Shown here piece after piece: positions 8,167-16,800 of a DNA stretch of 64,000 bases. The first letter of the stretch is position 1; each line of letters starts with the position of its first letter. Under the pieces are notes generated by a model, which was not told the DNA's origin, ran no database searches, and was given only the letters and a program-made list of their open reading frames with translations. A program made the translations under genes and the position numbers. The stretch is from CBDFKS01 sp965248905 (GTDB lineage: Bacteria > Chloroflexota > Dehalococcoidia > Lucifugimonadales > JAGWBF01): assembly GCA_965248905.1 (NCBI GenBank), contig CBDFKS010000007.1:248001-312000 (forward strand). Reading direction: 5' to 3'.

Positions 8167-8952
8167 ATGGCAAGAGACCCGGACGCACTAAAAATGAGTA
8201 AGTGGGCAGCCACAGGGGACGTAGAGGACCCGGAGGACGGTGGGATAGACCGCTCTATTGGCTGGGACATCAGCCACTCCCAGCCCGGCGGATCGGTGCC
8301 CAAACGGGAGCACTTCAACGAACTGCATAGAGAGGAGACCGCCCTGGGAGTGGAGATCAACGTCCACGGCGCAGGGCTTGAGTGGGACGCCTCGATCTCG
8401 TACGAGCATCCGGCGCTGGTAACGGGCAGCGATGCCCTGCTGTACGTAAGCGTCCAGGATTCCACCAACGTCGATCCGGTTACCGACAGCGGCGAGTCCC
8501 ATTGGAAGCTCCTGAATACGCCGCCCCCCAACGCCTCCACGACCGAGCGCGGCATCGTAGAACTCGCTACCGATGCTGAGGTGGCAACAGGCATTGACAC
8601 CACTAAGGCAGTGACTCCCGCCGGGCTAGCGTCCAAGCCCTTCCCCAGTGCTTCGATAGCTCAGCCCGGTATAGTGCAGTTGGCCACAAACACCGAAGTA
8701 GCAGCCGGAACGGATACTCAACGGGCTGTTACTCCAGCCGGGCTAGCGTCCAAGCCTGCCATAGCTGCATCCACCACTCTAACGGGTGTTGTAGAGCTAG
8801 CTACTGATTCAGAGGTGGCAGATGGCACCGATGCGACCAGAGCCATCACCCCAGCAGGGCTGGCCTCGTTGGGGTATAGGCGGGTTACGGTGAGCGACTC
8901 GGCCCCCACCAGCTCGGACGGTAGCAACGGCGACGTGTGGCTGGAGTATTAG
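8167..8952 (+). CDS. Tail fibre protein with three Phage_fiber_2-type repeats
   Basis: A 261-residue fibre protein. After ~115 residues of N-terminal attachment domain come three ~39-residue repeats, each with [G][I/V]V[E/Q]LAT...EV...GTDT...AVTPAGLAS, the tail-fibre repeat (PF03406-like). The C-terminus ends SDSAPTSSDGSNGDVWLEY, a common short end in fibres of this type. The protein should form a slender trimer attached to tail protein I. The repeats are similar enough at DNA level to recombine. Confidence 0.88.
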   Translation: MARDPDALKMSKWAATGDVEDPEDGGIDRSIGWDISHSQPGGSVPKREHFNELHREETALGVEINVHGAGLEWDASISYEHPALVTGSDALLYVSVQDSTNVDPVTDSGESHWKLLNTPPPNASTTERGIVELATDAEVATGIDTTKAVTPAGLASKPFPSASIAQPGIVQLATNTEVAAGTDTQRAVTPAGLASKPAIAASTTLTGVVELATDSEVADGTDATRAITPAGLASLGYRRVTVSDSAPTSSDGSNGDVWLEY

Positions 8953-8954
8953 AG

Positions 8955-9741
8955 ATGCCGATCAAGGTCAAGATTGACGGGACGTGGCAGACGGCGGCCG
9001 CCAAGGTGAAGGTGGCGGGGACATGGAAGGCAGCCCATTCTTGGGCCAAGGTCAGTGGGACATGGCGAAGGGACGCTCGCGACTTCGACGTCGCCACCGG
9101 CAACAACTACCCCAGGGGTATCGCCTGGGATGGAGCATACTTCTACGTGGTGGACAACGGCGACGATAAGGTGTACGTCTACGATGCCGACGGGAACTAC
9201 CAGTCAGACCGAGACTTCGACCTCGCCACCGGCAACACCGCCCCTATGGCATAGCCTGGGATGGAACATACTTCTACGTGGTGGACATCAGCGTACGATA
9301 AGGTGTACGTCTACGATGCTTGGGACCCACCAGTCGGACCGCGACTTCAACTTCCACAGTAATAATGGTGCCCCCATTGGCATCACCTGGGCTAGTGGTT
9401 ACTTCTACGTAGTGGACGACTCCGACAATAAGGTGTACGTCTACAATGCTGATGGGACCCACCAGTCGGACCGCGACTTCGACCTGGACGCTGATAACGG
9501 TCGCCCCGAAGGAATTACTTCGGATGGGGCCTACTTCTACGTGGTGAACTACTCTGACTTCAAGGTCTACGTCTACGATGCTTTGGGGACCCACCAGTCA
9601 GACCGCAACTTCAACCTTACCAGTGGCAACAACTACCCCGCTGGCATCACCTGGGATGGTTCCTTCCTCTATGTGGCGGACCAGATCGACCCCAATCTCT
9701 ACGTCTACGTCTATGACAGTGACGGGAACCACGTGGGGTAG
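8955..9741 (+). pseudogene. Frameshifted NHL/beta-propeller tail protein (five blades)
   Basis: The start is MPIKVKIDGTW, with three short KV..GTW units as in phage tail proteins. Then come five ~44-residue blades of the form GI[A/T]WDGAYFYVVD...KVYVYDADG. Compared with sister blades, three small indels break the frame: a missing G near 9248 (stop TAG at 9252), an extra T near 9292, and two missing bases near 9320 (TTGGG instead of TTTGGGG). They sum to -2, so restoring them gives exactly 263 codons up to the stop at 9739-9741. Two of the three lie in homopolymers. It is either a decayed receptor-binding protein or a sequencing artefact. As a propeller at the tail tip it would probably bind host surface sugar or protein. 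Confidence 0.8.
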
Positions 9742-9750
9742 GCTAGTCCA

Positions 9751-9996
9751 ATGACCACCACTGAAGAACGGGTAGCAGCCCTGGAGCAGCTTTCCCAGCA
9801 GGGGCGGGAGGAACATAAGGACATCGCCGACACACTGGAGAAGCTGACGGCCCAGGTCTCCAAGCTTGAGGTCTACCTGGCCAATGGCAACAACGCTCCC
9901 TTTGGTATCGCCTGGGATGGAGCTTACTTCTACGTGGTGGACTACAGCGGCGATAAGGTGTACGTCTACGATGCCGATGGGACGCACGTGGGGTAG
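9751..9996 (+). CDS. Small protein: coiled coil plus one propeller blade
   Basis: 81 residues. Residues 1-38 (MTTTEERVAALEQLSQQGRE and on) form a heptad-type coiled coil, as in short phage membrane or fibre-base proteins. Residues 39-81 are one NHL-type blade, almost identical to blades of the gene just upstream, ending YDADGTHVG. A single blade cannot fold as a propeller alone, so it may complete another propeller or be the product of recombination between blade repeats. It is the last gene of the tail operon and meets the integrase gene head-on. Confidence 0.6.
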   Translation: MTTTEERVAALEQLSQQGREEHKDIADTLEKLTAQVSKLEVYLANGNNAPFGIAWDGAYFYVVDYSGDKVYVYDADGTHVG

Positions 9997-10048
9997 GACA
10001 CCCCTATCTCTGATCGGCAGTGGCGGCGGTTGAAGTGTCAAGATGAAC

Positions 10049-10063
10049 GCTCTACAATAGAGC
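10049..10063. terminator. Perfect 6-bp hairpin between the convergent tail and integrase genes
   Basis: GCTCTA-CAA-TAGAGC sits between the ends of the two convergent transcription units. There is no T-run, so termination is uncertain. A second small hairpin, TGGCTTTATAGCCG, lies at 10085-10098. Attachment sites of serine integrases often lie beside the integrase gene and carry such dyads, so this 100-bp interval is also a candidate attP-type region. Confidence 0.35.
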
Positions 10064-10098
10064 CTTCGAGAGAACCCAATATAATGGCTTTATAGCCG

Positions 10099-11709
10099 TC
10101 ATGCCGATGTTCGTACAATGGTAACCAAATTTTCTCCTTCGGGCAGAAGGGCGGGCACACTTCCCTCTATCTGGACTCGCTCCCGGGAAGCGGTAACCTG
10201 AACCTGGAGAGCCCCGAGGATTAGCTCCAGATCGTCTTCAGATGCCGTCTCAACCCATTCCCGCAATCGGGCAGCGGCTTCGGGAAGGCTCGCCGCCAAT
10301 TGGTCAAAATCAAATTCCTTTGGCCGTGACGGCTCGATAGCACGACGCTCCGCCTCGAAATGCATGCGCTGACGATTTAGCTCTTCGTTCTTAGCCCCGA
10401 GAATGTTCTCAGGCATAGACCCCTTGACGTAGAGGTCCATAAGTCTGGTTTGTTGCTCTTCCACTCGATTTAGTTCCCGGTCCACGTGCTGTAGCCGCGC
10501 AGTGTCAATCTCTTGTCCGCACAAGTGCTTCGCCTCCTCTAGTATTCGCTGGGGGTCGGAGAGTAACTGCGCGATTTGGTCCAGAACGACCCTTTCTAAA
10601 GGCCCAACCCCTACGTATCGGGAGTCGCACTTTCCTTCAAAGTTGCCCGCGTAGCTACGCCGACAACGGTAGTAAACGTATTTGCCATTTGACAAGGACT
10701 GCCCCACCATGGGTGTGCCGCAGGCGAGGCAACGAAGGCGACCGCGCAATCGGTAAACTCTGGTCGGCTGGCCTCGGAGGCGGCGGTAGGGGTCCTGGAG
10801 TATGGCCTGGGCCCGAGTGAATGTCGCTTGTGAAATGATGGGTGGAGTCGCTCCTGGAATTTCGATCCACTCGCTCTCCGGCTGGGATATCACGTGTCTG
10901 CGTTTCTTGCCCCCGTGGCCGTTCCGAGTTACCTCGACCCTAGTTCGCCGATAGACCGTTCGACCCGTGTAGGTTTCGTTCATGAGCATGCGCCGCACGG
11001 TCAACGGATGCCAACGGCCCCCATTGAATGCTGGAACTCCGTCCCGGTTGAGGCCGCCCGCTATTTTGCTACAGCCTTGTCCGTTACAGAATAAGTCAAA
11101 CATCTTACTTACGATAGCAGCCTGCGCCTCTTCTATTTCGCGCTGTCCTGTCTCCTGGTCGTAACAGTAACCATAAATAGCTTTACCCGTCCCCTGTGGT
11201 ATGCGGCCCTGCCTCGCCCGTTCAGCCTTGCCCCGCATGGTTCGCTCGGCGATCTTCTCTCGCTCCACTTCTCCTATGAAGGCCCTGGCCGCCAAGATGA
11301 ATCGGCCGATAGCCGTGTCCTCGAACTTCTCCGTCACGAACTCCAGCCGGGCCCCAGCTTGCTCAACCTCGTCGAAGAGGACGCCGATATGGTTCTGGTT
11401 CCGGGAAAGCCGGTCTACGGCATAGGCGATGACCACGTCGACCGCGCCCTCGCGAAGCAGGCACCTCAATCGCTCTATCCCGGTCCGGTCTAGAGTGGAG
11501 CCACTGGCGCTGTCCCGGATGCGTTCTAATATCTCCCATGACGCGGTCTGGGCGTGATCGACGCACGAACTCTCCTGCGTCTCCAGGGACGACCCGTCCC
11601 GCTCCTGGGCGTCAGTCGAGACCCTGGAGTACACGATAGCCCTAGTTACATGGAGAGATCCGAGAACCGGGAGACCATTTGCTTTCCCGTTCGGGCTGTT
11701 TTGAGTCAT
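10099..11709 (-). CDS. Large serine recombinase (phage integrase)
   Basis: About 536 residues. The N-terminal resolvase domain carries YSRVSTDAQ, with the catalytic Ser in RVS, and later the conserved AYAVDRLSRN and AARAFIGEVEREKIAERT segments. The recombinase domain follows (GYCYDQETGQREI to NETYTGR), then a zinc ribbon (CLACGTPM ... CRR ... CDSRY) and a coiled coil (~residues 400-460), the full plan of large serine integrases such as those of Firmicutes and actinophages. The ATG at 11709 has AAAGGAG at normal spacing; a GTG one codon upstream is possible. It is coupled to the XRE gene before it. It would catalyse attP x attB integration. Confidence 0.95.
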   Translation of the reverse strand: MTQNSPNGKANGLPVLGSLHVTRAIVYSRVSTDAQERDGSSLETQESSCVDHAQTASWEILERIRDSASGSTLDRTGIERLRCLLREGAVDVVIAYAVDRLSRNQNHIGVLFDEVEQAGARLEFVTEKFEDTAIGRFILAARAFIGEVEREKIAERTMRGKAERARQGRIPQGTGKAIYGYCYDQETGQREIEEAQAAIVSKMFDLFCNGQGCSKIAGGLNRDGVPAFNGGRWHPLTVRRMLMNETYTGRTVYRRTRVEVTRNGHGGKKRRHVISQPESEWIEIPGATPPIISQATFTRAQAILQDPYRRLRGQPTRVYRLRGRLRCLACGTPMVGQSLSNGKYVYYRCRRSYAGNFEGKCDSRYVGVGPLERVVLDQIAQLLSDPQRILEEAKHLCGQEIDTARLQHVDRELNRVEEQQTRLMDLYVKGSMPENILGAKNEELNRQRMHFEAERRAIEPSRPKEFDFDQLAASLPEAAARLREWVETASEDDLELILGALQVQVTASRERVQIEGSVPALLPEGENLVTIVRTSA

Positions 11710-11712
11710 CAC

Positions 11713-11910
11713 CTACTCCTTTACCTCGCTACGTTGTCTCTTCAGCCGCTCCACTTCCAGCAGCAGCTCCATCGCCCTGACCGCCAGTGGAGATGGCTCG
11801 CGAAGCCCGCACTCCCATCGGCCCACGGTCGCCAGCGTCACACCAAGCTCCTCGGCGAGGCGCTTCTGCGTAAGCCTCAGCTGTCGGCGGAGTTCCTTGA
11901 TATTCTCCAT
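11713..11910 (-). CDS. XRE-family helix-turn-helix regulator
   Basis: 65 residues from the ATG at 11910 (MENIKELRRQLRLTQKRLAE). The LTQKRLAEELGVTLATVGRWE stretch is a textbook XRE helix-turn-helix, with a short amphipathic C-terminal helix that may dimerise. A longer frame starts upstream at 12009, but a promoter-like sequence lies directly before 11910, so the short form is preferred. The stop abuts the integrase start, which suggests one mRNA and a role as lysogeny or integrase regulator. Confidence 0.8.
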   Translation of the reverse strand: MENIKELRRQLRLTQKRLAEELGVTLATVGRWECGLREPSPLAVRAMELLLEVERLKRQRSEVKE

Positions 11911-11917
11911 AGATCTA

Positions 11918-11946
11918 ATTATATATCCATAGGTTATATTTGTACA
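11918..11946 (-). promoter_or_regulatory. Candidate promoter for the XRE-integrase operon (leaderless)
   Basis: On the minus strand TGTACA (11946-11941), a 17-bp spacer and TATAAT (11923-11918) precede the ATG at 11910 by only 7 bp, so transcription would start at or next to the start codon. No Shine-Dalgarno sequence is seen before this ATG, which agrees with a leaderless message. Confidence 0.45.
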
Positions 11947-12008
11947 CAGCTTGCTAACTCTGCCAGGCAACCAGGGTAAAGAGGCCCCCTCAAAGGTGTT
12001 CTCTTCCA

Positions 12009-13793
12009 CTATGCACCGGTAGACTTTGGAGTCTGTCGCGCACCTCCGTTGATGCGGTTACCGAAGCAGGGCCTGTATTTTGTGTCCCGCAGATATTTTT
12101 TGAATCCTTCACGATCTCGGTCGTGTTCTGCGCTTTTGCGTGCCCTGGCACCAGCCACTCCCAGGTCTTGTGCGATTTGATCCAGGTACTCGGAGTCGGC
12201 CGGAATCCCCCGCCACCGGCCTTTCCCGATCTTCTGCCCTAAGCCGTGCTGACCGAGTTCCTTTAGCTTACGCCTGACTTGATCAGCCCCAACATCGAGC
12301 CGGACAGCCAGATCCTTGACATCCCACTCGGACTCGTCGAGCAAAGTGACCCACAGCCTCAATGCCGTTTTACCTAGACCCTCACTCGATATTCCAGCTA
12401 ACGCCTCCCTCCATACCCATACATCATGGAAAACGACCAGATTACACCCATATAGCTCTTCACAGAGACACCCCCTAGAAGAATTAGAATCGGCAGCTAT
12501 TGTAGTTATAGCAGCTATAGGATTAGGTGTAGGTGTATAGGATGATGACGTAGTATGGTGAGCGTCCATAGGTAGACTGAAGGTGGAGTCAGGAGAGCTA
12601 TAAAAAGAGGATGGCTGAGGAACAGGACTCACCTCAGGAGTAGAAGGTGAAGGTTCGATGGGAACGAGCAATCGCCAGGACCCACCATGCTCTGGGCTAC
12701 GGTAAAGGTCAACGGGAGTGAGGACTCCTCGGCTCTGTAGACGAAGGTTAGCAGCCCTGACCGTACCCCTGTCAGCGATTATTAACTTCGCCAGGCGGCG
12801 TTCACTAGCGTCGTACTCGCCTTTTCCTGCATGCGAGGCAACGAAGATGTGAGCCAAAAGTAGTTGCCAGTCGGTCGCGCCATCCATTCCGTGCCAGTCC
12901 TGATATTTCATCCATTGCAGAAGCCTAAGCACCTCTGCCGGAAACCTGCGGAACCTCGACTGCACAGCCTTATTTATCGTACGTATACGATAGTCTTCGA
13001 GCTCCCACTTCTCACGATACAACCCTGATTTGCGGAAAAGGCGATCGATTCTGGCCTCGTCCCCGCCGGTCCAAAAGCCCACCATATTGGCCAGAGCCAG
13101 GTCCGCATCGCTCTGGCTTGAGTAACCGGTCCAGTCGCCCGACCACAGCTTGGCGAACTTGGCCCCGTTAGCCGCGCTCTTAGCCCGCTCAACCAAGGCT
13201 CGGTCATCTAGGTCTACACCCTTTGCCGGGAATCCCAGGTTAATCTGTTGGCCATCTGGTTGGCTGCCCAGGCAAGTGAGATAGACTTCATTAACCTCTG
13301 CCTGGCGGTCCTCGATGGTCAAAGGAGTGGTCTCCAGGTGTTGGCCAGTTACGGTGAGGAACCGCTTCGCCTCGTACATCTCTAGGTGATCCCTTCTACA
13401 CCGGTTACCAGGCTTGCTTCCCCGGACTATGATGTGCAGCCCGGTGCCTGACGGTGAGACTTCGGTGTAGCTGCCAATGGTCTGGATCACTCTCAGTGCC
13501 CAAGGTTTAATCTCACCCGTCTCGGGGTCACGACAGTCGTCTAGATCGATGCAGACGAAGGGGTCGTTCTCGGTGAACTCGAAGCCGATGCCTTGAAACC
13601 TCAGTTGCACCAACTCCACCGCCTGGTCAAAGGTGACCCAGTTTTTGGGGTCCGTATGGTCGGCTTTCACGCCGGATTTGGGGTTCACGGGGACCTTGCT
13701 ATACCTAGGCTTGCCCGGGATTGGCTCTGCCTTCCAGGGCATCCACTGTGGAAACTGCTGAAGTCCATAGGGGACATTGTCCAAGTCACTCAT
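12009..13793 (-). CDS. Primase-polymerase-like replication protein (AEP/NrS-1 type)
   Basis: 594 residues from the ATG at 13793, which has AAAAGGAG 8 bp upstream; the frame extends further but without a good site. Residues ~60-150 hold the archaeo-eukaryotic primase signature: CIDLDDC (metal Asp pair near residues 83-86), then SPSGTGLHIIVRG. This matches phage-type primase-polymerases such as NrS-1. A helical region with GFWTGGDEARIDRLFRKSGL follows, as in NrS-1-type accessory domains. The C-terminal half looks like two winged helices joined by a Ser/Thr/Pro-rich linker. With the RepA-like ATPase next to it, this would be the replication module of the phage or episome. Confidence 0.75.
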   Translation of the reverse strand: MSDLDNVPYGLQQFPQWMPWKAEPIPGKPRYSKVPVNPKSGVKADHTDPKNWVTFDQAVELVQLRFQGIGFEFTENDPFVCIDLDDCRDPETGEIKPWALRVIQTIGSYTEVSPSGTGLHIIVRGSKPGNRCRRDHLEMYEAKRFLTVTGQHLETTPLTIEDRQAEVNEVYLTCLGSQPDGQQINLGFPAKGVDLDDRALVERAKSAANGAKFAKLWSGDWTGYSSQSDADLALANMVGFWTGGDEARIDRLFRKSGLYREKWELEDYRIRTINKAVQSRFRRFPAEVLRLLQWMKYQDWHGMDGATDWQLLLAHIFVASHAGKGEYDASERRLAKLIIADRGTVRAANLRLQSRGVLTPVDLYRSPEHGGSWRLLVPIEPSPSTPEVSPVPQPSSFYSSPDSTFSLPMDAHHTTSSSYTPTPNPIAAITTIAADSNSSRGCLCEELYGCNLVVFHDVWVWREALAGISSEGLGKTALRLWVTLLDESEWDVKDLAVRLDVGADQVRRKLKELGQHGLGQKIGKGRWRGIPADSEYLDQIAQDLGVAGARARKSAEHDRDREGFKKYLRDTKYRPCFGNRINGGARQTPKSTGA

Positions 13794-13993
13794 CGGATAC
13801 CTCCTTTTCGGTCTCCTCGGCCAGCTATGGTCAATTCTATTACCTGCTCCACCGGCGCTCCCGCCCACACGGGGTTTCCAGCCGAATTTCTTGGACCCGG
13901 TCCGGCAAAAAGCCTTGGAAGGACGATGTCCTGGACTATCTGGCCAAAGCAAGGGCACTGGTGTGTCTTGTGGGTTTCCTCCAAGATTAGATT

Positions 13994-14097
13994 TTAAGAT
14001 TGCCAAGTCCACCGGTCTGTAAATTGGCAGTCTTAGATATCCTCAAACAGGGCATTAAGAGTGCCAAACCATAGGTTCTCATCGCTGGCATTCTTAA
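13994..14097. promoter_or_regulatory. Four evenly spaced inverted iterons (TTAAGANTGCCAA)
   Basis: Four 13-bp copies: + at 13994-14006 (TTAAGATTGCCAA), - at 14024-14036 (CTAAGACTGCCAA), + at 14055-14067 (TTAAGAGTGCCAA), - at 14085-14097 (TTAAGAATGCCAG). Starts are 30, 31 and 30 bp apart with strictly alternating orientation, so all sites lie on one face of the helix. The array lies 200 bp upstream of the primase start, and the last copy overlaps the stop codon of the ATPase gene. This is the layout of an iteron origin or a multi-site operator. No second array was found in the window. Confidence 0.8.
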
Positions 14098-14753
14098 TCG
14101 GGCAACTTCCAGAGCCACACACCTGCCCCTCGTCCGTCCGGAAGGCCTCGTCGTTCAGATTGGACGCCGAGCCCGTCTTTGGCACGGTAGAGCGTGCGGT
14201 CACTGACCCCAGCTTCGACAGCCTTAGTTTTGATGGCTTTGGCAGGAACCGGTCCATCTTTCAACAACTCCCTGAGGAACTTCGTCGCCTCCGCCAACTG
14301 AGGGCTGCGCTCACCGGCCCTTGGCGCCAGGAGGTCCGGAATGGCGAAGTCCACAGTTCCGCCCCACGACAGGGATGGCTTGCCTCTGCTCCCGTCTATG
14401 TGGAACGCCAACGAAGGCGGTGGAGCAGCGAGGTTGCTCTTCAGTTCGGAGAGGATTCGTGAGTCCGGACTTTCTGGATGAGCGGTGACTAGGAGTACCG
14501 AACGGGCGGCGGCGGTGAAACCCAGGCTCCCACCTACTCGGTAAAGGCTGTTGGCACGATTGGGGCTTTTATTCAAATGCATCACCCCTACCACTGCAGC
14601 TCCTGTTCGTTCGGCCATGAGCGCCAGTGGTGACAGAAGCCGACGAACGCCGGAATCACGATAGGTGTTAGCCTGGCCGGTAAACGCCACCAAGGGGTCG
14701 ATTACCACCAGAGTGGCTCCCGTCTCGCGCACATATTTTTCGATTTCCCCTAG

Positions 14754-16311
14754 CAGCCCGTCCGAGGATTATCTAACGGTGCTTGCGGGTCAGCGCCAAT
14801 GGATCGCGACAACTAATTTTGCCGGTTGCCCCAGCCGGCCCCCAGATAGCTTTGCGAATAGCGCCGTGCTCACTACCTCGGCAAAGTTCCTGATGCGTTG
14901 GGCTGGCCCATCGGCCCGTGCTTTCCTGTGCAGATTGACCCCAAAGCGGAACAGTTTGAGCAGGTTGTGGCCGGTGCAGATCAGCGACCATTCGCCGTTC
15001 ACCTTCTCCAGTCCCCGCAGCAGGAACTGCCGGAATCCCCTGCCCTGCTTGATCTGGCCGAATACCGGCTCCACAGTTTGCATCCGCAAAGCGTAGCGCT
15101 GCCGACCCCGCTTGGTCTGTAACTTCCGTCGCATCCGGTCCCTGGGAGACAGATGGCTGGGTATGCGACCTCGGGGCGCGGGTGGCACAACCCGGCCGTG
15201 GCGGGTCTGCTCCGGCGCGACGAACGGGTCCACGCCCAGAGCATAGAGCTCGTCGACTGCCTTTGCCGAGTAATAGCCAGCATCGGCGGATACTTCCCTG
15301 GGGACTGCACCGACGTTGTCGATGGTCTCCTCCATCATCGCCGCAGCCTGTTGCTTATCCGAAGCCTGGTTGGTGGCCCGCGCCGCCACGATCACCTGGT
15401 GAGCGCTGTCCACCACCGCCTGACAGTTGTACGCTTGCAGGAAGTCCTTTCCTCCAGGTGCGGGGATGATGCGCGACTCGGTATCGGTGAAGTTACGCTG
15501 GGCCTTGTCGTCGGGCACCCCCGGGTGATTACCACCTTCGGCCTCGGCCTGTTCGGCAGCCGCCTGCGCCTCGGCTTCCAGCGCCGCCATGGCTTCCCGT
15601 ATCTTCTCCAACCGACCCTCTCGAAAGGCCAACTCCTGCGGCAACTCATCTCCACGCTTGTCTTTGCCGTACCGCCGGTCTTCCTCATCATCCGCTGCCT
15701 GGGCCTGTCGCAACAACTCCGCTACCTCCGCCGCCAACTGCGCTGCCTTCTCCTTCATCCGTTGGTAACTCATCGCCTTATGCTTCGATGCGTTGGCCTT
15801 GACCTTCGTGCCGTCCAGCGCCACGTGCCCCAGCTTCACCAGCCCCGCCTGCTGACACAACGCCAGTACCTGTACGAACAGGCCCGACAGCGCATCCACA
15901 TTATCCTTGCGAAAGTCGGAGATGGTCCGGAAGTCCGGTGTGTTGTTCGCCGCCAACACCCTGAAGGCGATGTCCTCGTGGAGACGCTGGGCGATGCGGC
16001 GTGAGGACGCCACCCCCACGCAGTAGCCGTAGAGCAACACCTTGACCATCATCCGTGGATGATACGGCGGCCCGCCACGCCGTTCCCGCTCGTAGCGAGC
16101 GGTGACCTCCGACATGTCCAACTGGTCCACCACGTCGGATATGAAGTAGGCCAGATGGTCGTCAGGCAGCCACTCCTGCAACGCCGCTGGCAACAGCAAC
16201 TGCTGGTCGGGTTCGTAGGAAAGGTAGGTCTTGCTCATCAACGACTCCCCGCTACTGGGCTGGGCCCATCATACCCCCAAACACTCGCCAACCGTGTTTC
16301 TCGGACGGGCT
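14754..16311. mobile_element. IS1182-family insertion sequence with exact ends
   Basis: 1558 bp. The ends carry a 12-bp inverted repeat, AGCCCGTCCGAG at 14755-14766 and its complement at 16300-16311. The target CCTAG is duplicated at 14749-14753 and 16312-16316. The single transposase gene is intact. The insertion interrupts the RepA-like ATPase gene, and the clean duplication suggests a recent event. Confidence 0.92.
14790..16238 (-). CDS. IS1182-family transposase
   Basis: 482 residues from the ATG at 16238 (GGGGAG upstream). The N-terminal DUF772-type domain (YHPRMMVKVLLYGYCVG, then FRTISDFRK) is followed by the DDE core: HVALDGTKVKANASKHK supplies the first Asp, a long Glu/Ala-rich coiled insertion follows, ADAGYYS carries the second Asp, and MQTVEPVFGQIKQGRGFRQF has the third acidic residue near the C-terminus. 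Length and order are those of full-length IS1182 transposases, so it is probably active. Confidence 0.93.
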   Translation of the reverse strand: MSKTYLSYEPDQQLLLPAALQEWLPDDHLAYFISDVVDQLDMSEVTARYERERRGGPPYHPRMMVKVLLYGYCVGVASSRRIAQRLHEDIAFRVLAANNTPDFRTISDFRKDNVDALSGLFVQVLALCQQAGLVKLGHVALDGTKVKANASKHKAMSYQRMKEKAAQLAAEVAELLRQAQAADDEEDRRYGKDKRGDELPQELAFREGRLEKIREAMAALEAEAQAAAEQAEAEGGNHPGVPDDKAQRNFTDTESRIIPAPGGKDFLQAYNCQAVVDSAHQVIVAARATNQASDKQQAAAMMEETIDNVGAVPREVSADAGYYSAKAVDELYALGVDPFVAPEQTRHGRVVPPAPRGRIPSHLSPRDRMRRKLQTKRGRQRYALRMQTVEPVFGQIKQGRGFRQFLLRGLEKVNGEWSLICTGHNLLKLFRFGVNLHRKARADGPAQRIRNFAEVVSTALFAKLSGGRLGQPAKLVVAIHWR

Positions 16312-16800
16312 CCTAGGTCCCGCTCAAGGTCCAGAATGGAATCTTCTCGGCCTCGACCGACCGTCAAGCTGATGTGGTGAACACGCTTGAGGTCGGCGCC
16401 TTGGGCTTCAAGGCGGGGCTGGATGGTGTCAGCTGCCCCGTCCTCGGCGGAGAGCAGTAGCACATCGCCCGATTGGACATCAACTCCGTCCGGTAACCAG
16501 CCGCCGATACTGGTTCGCGCCGCAAGATCCAGACTCACCCAGGACTTACCCATCTGGGGGTCCCCAACGAGCAAACTAAGCTTTCCGTATGGGACACGGC
16601 TGGGCCACAACCAGCGCAGGTCTTCAGGTTCTAAATTTGCAAATGACCGAATGCTGACCGCGCGCTTTTCTTTCGACCGGGGACGTGCTCGATCGTTTAT
16701 TCGATTCTTTTCGCCGCGTTTGCGGAGGTTCGCAAGGCCACCCCTTATCCTATAAGCGATTCCGCTTTGCCCCGCCAATTCATTGTTGCCCTCGGGTTGG

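Noticed and set aside
8500..9996. Diversity-generating retroelement at the fibre/propeller genes
   Set aside because: No reverse transcriptase and no template repeat with adenine-specific differences. Blade differences are spread over all bases.
10085..10098. TGGCTTTATAGCCG as integrase attP core
   Set aside because: Too short, and no matching copy was found at the other presumed border near 19500-19545; left only as a possible hairpin.
15153..16004. 283-codon plus-strand frame inside the IS1182 transposase
   Set aside because: Antisense of a conserved transposase; no motif.
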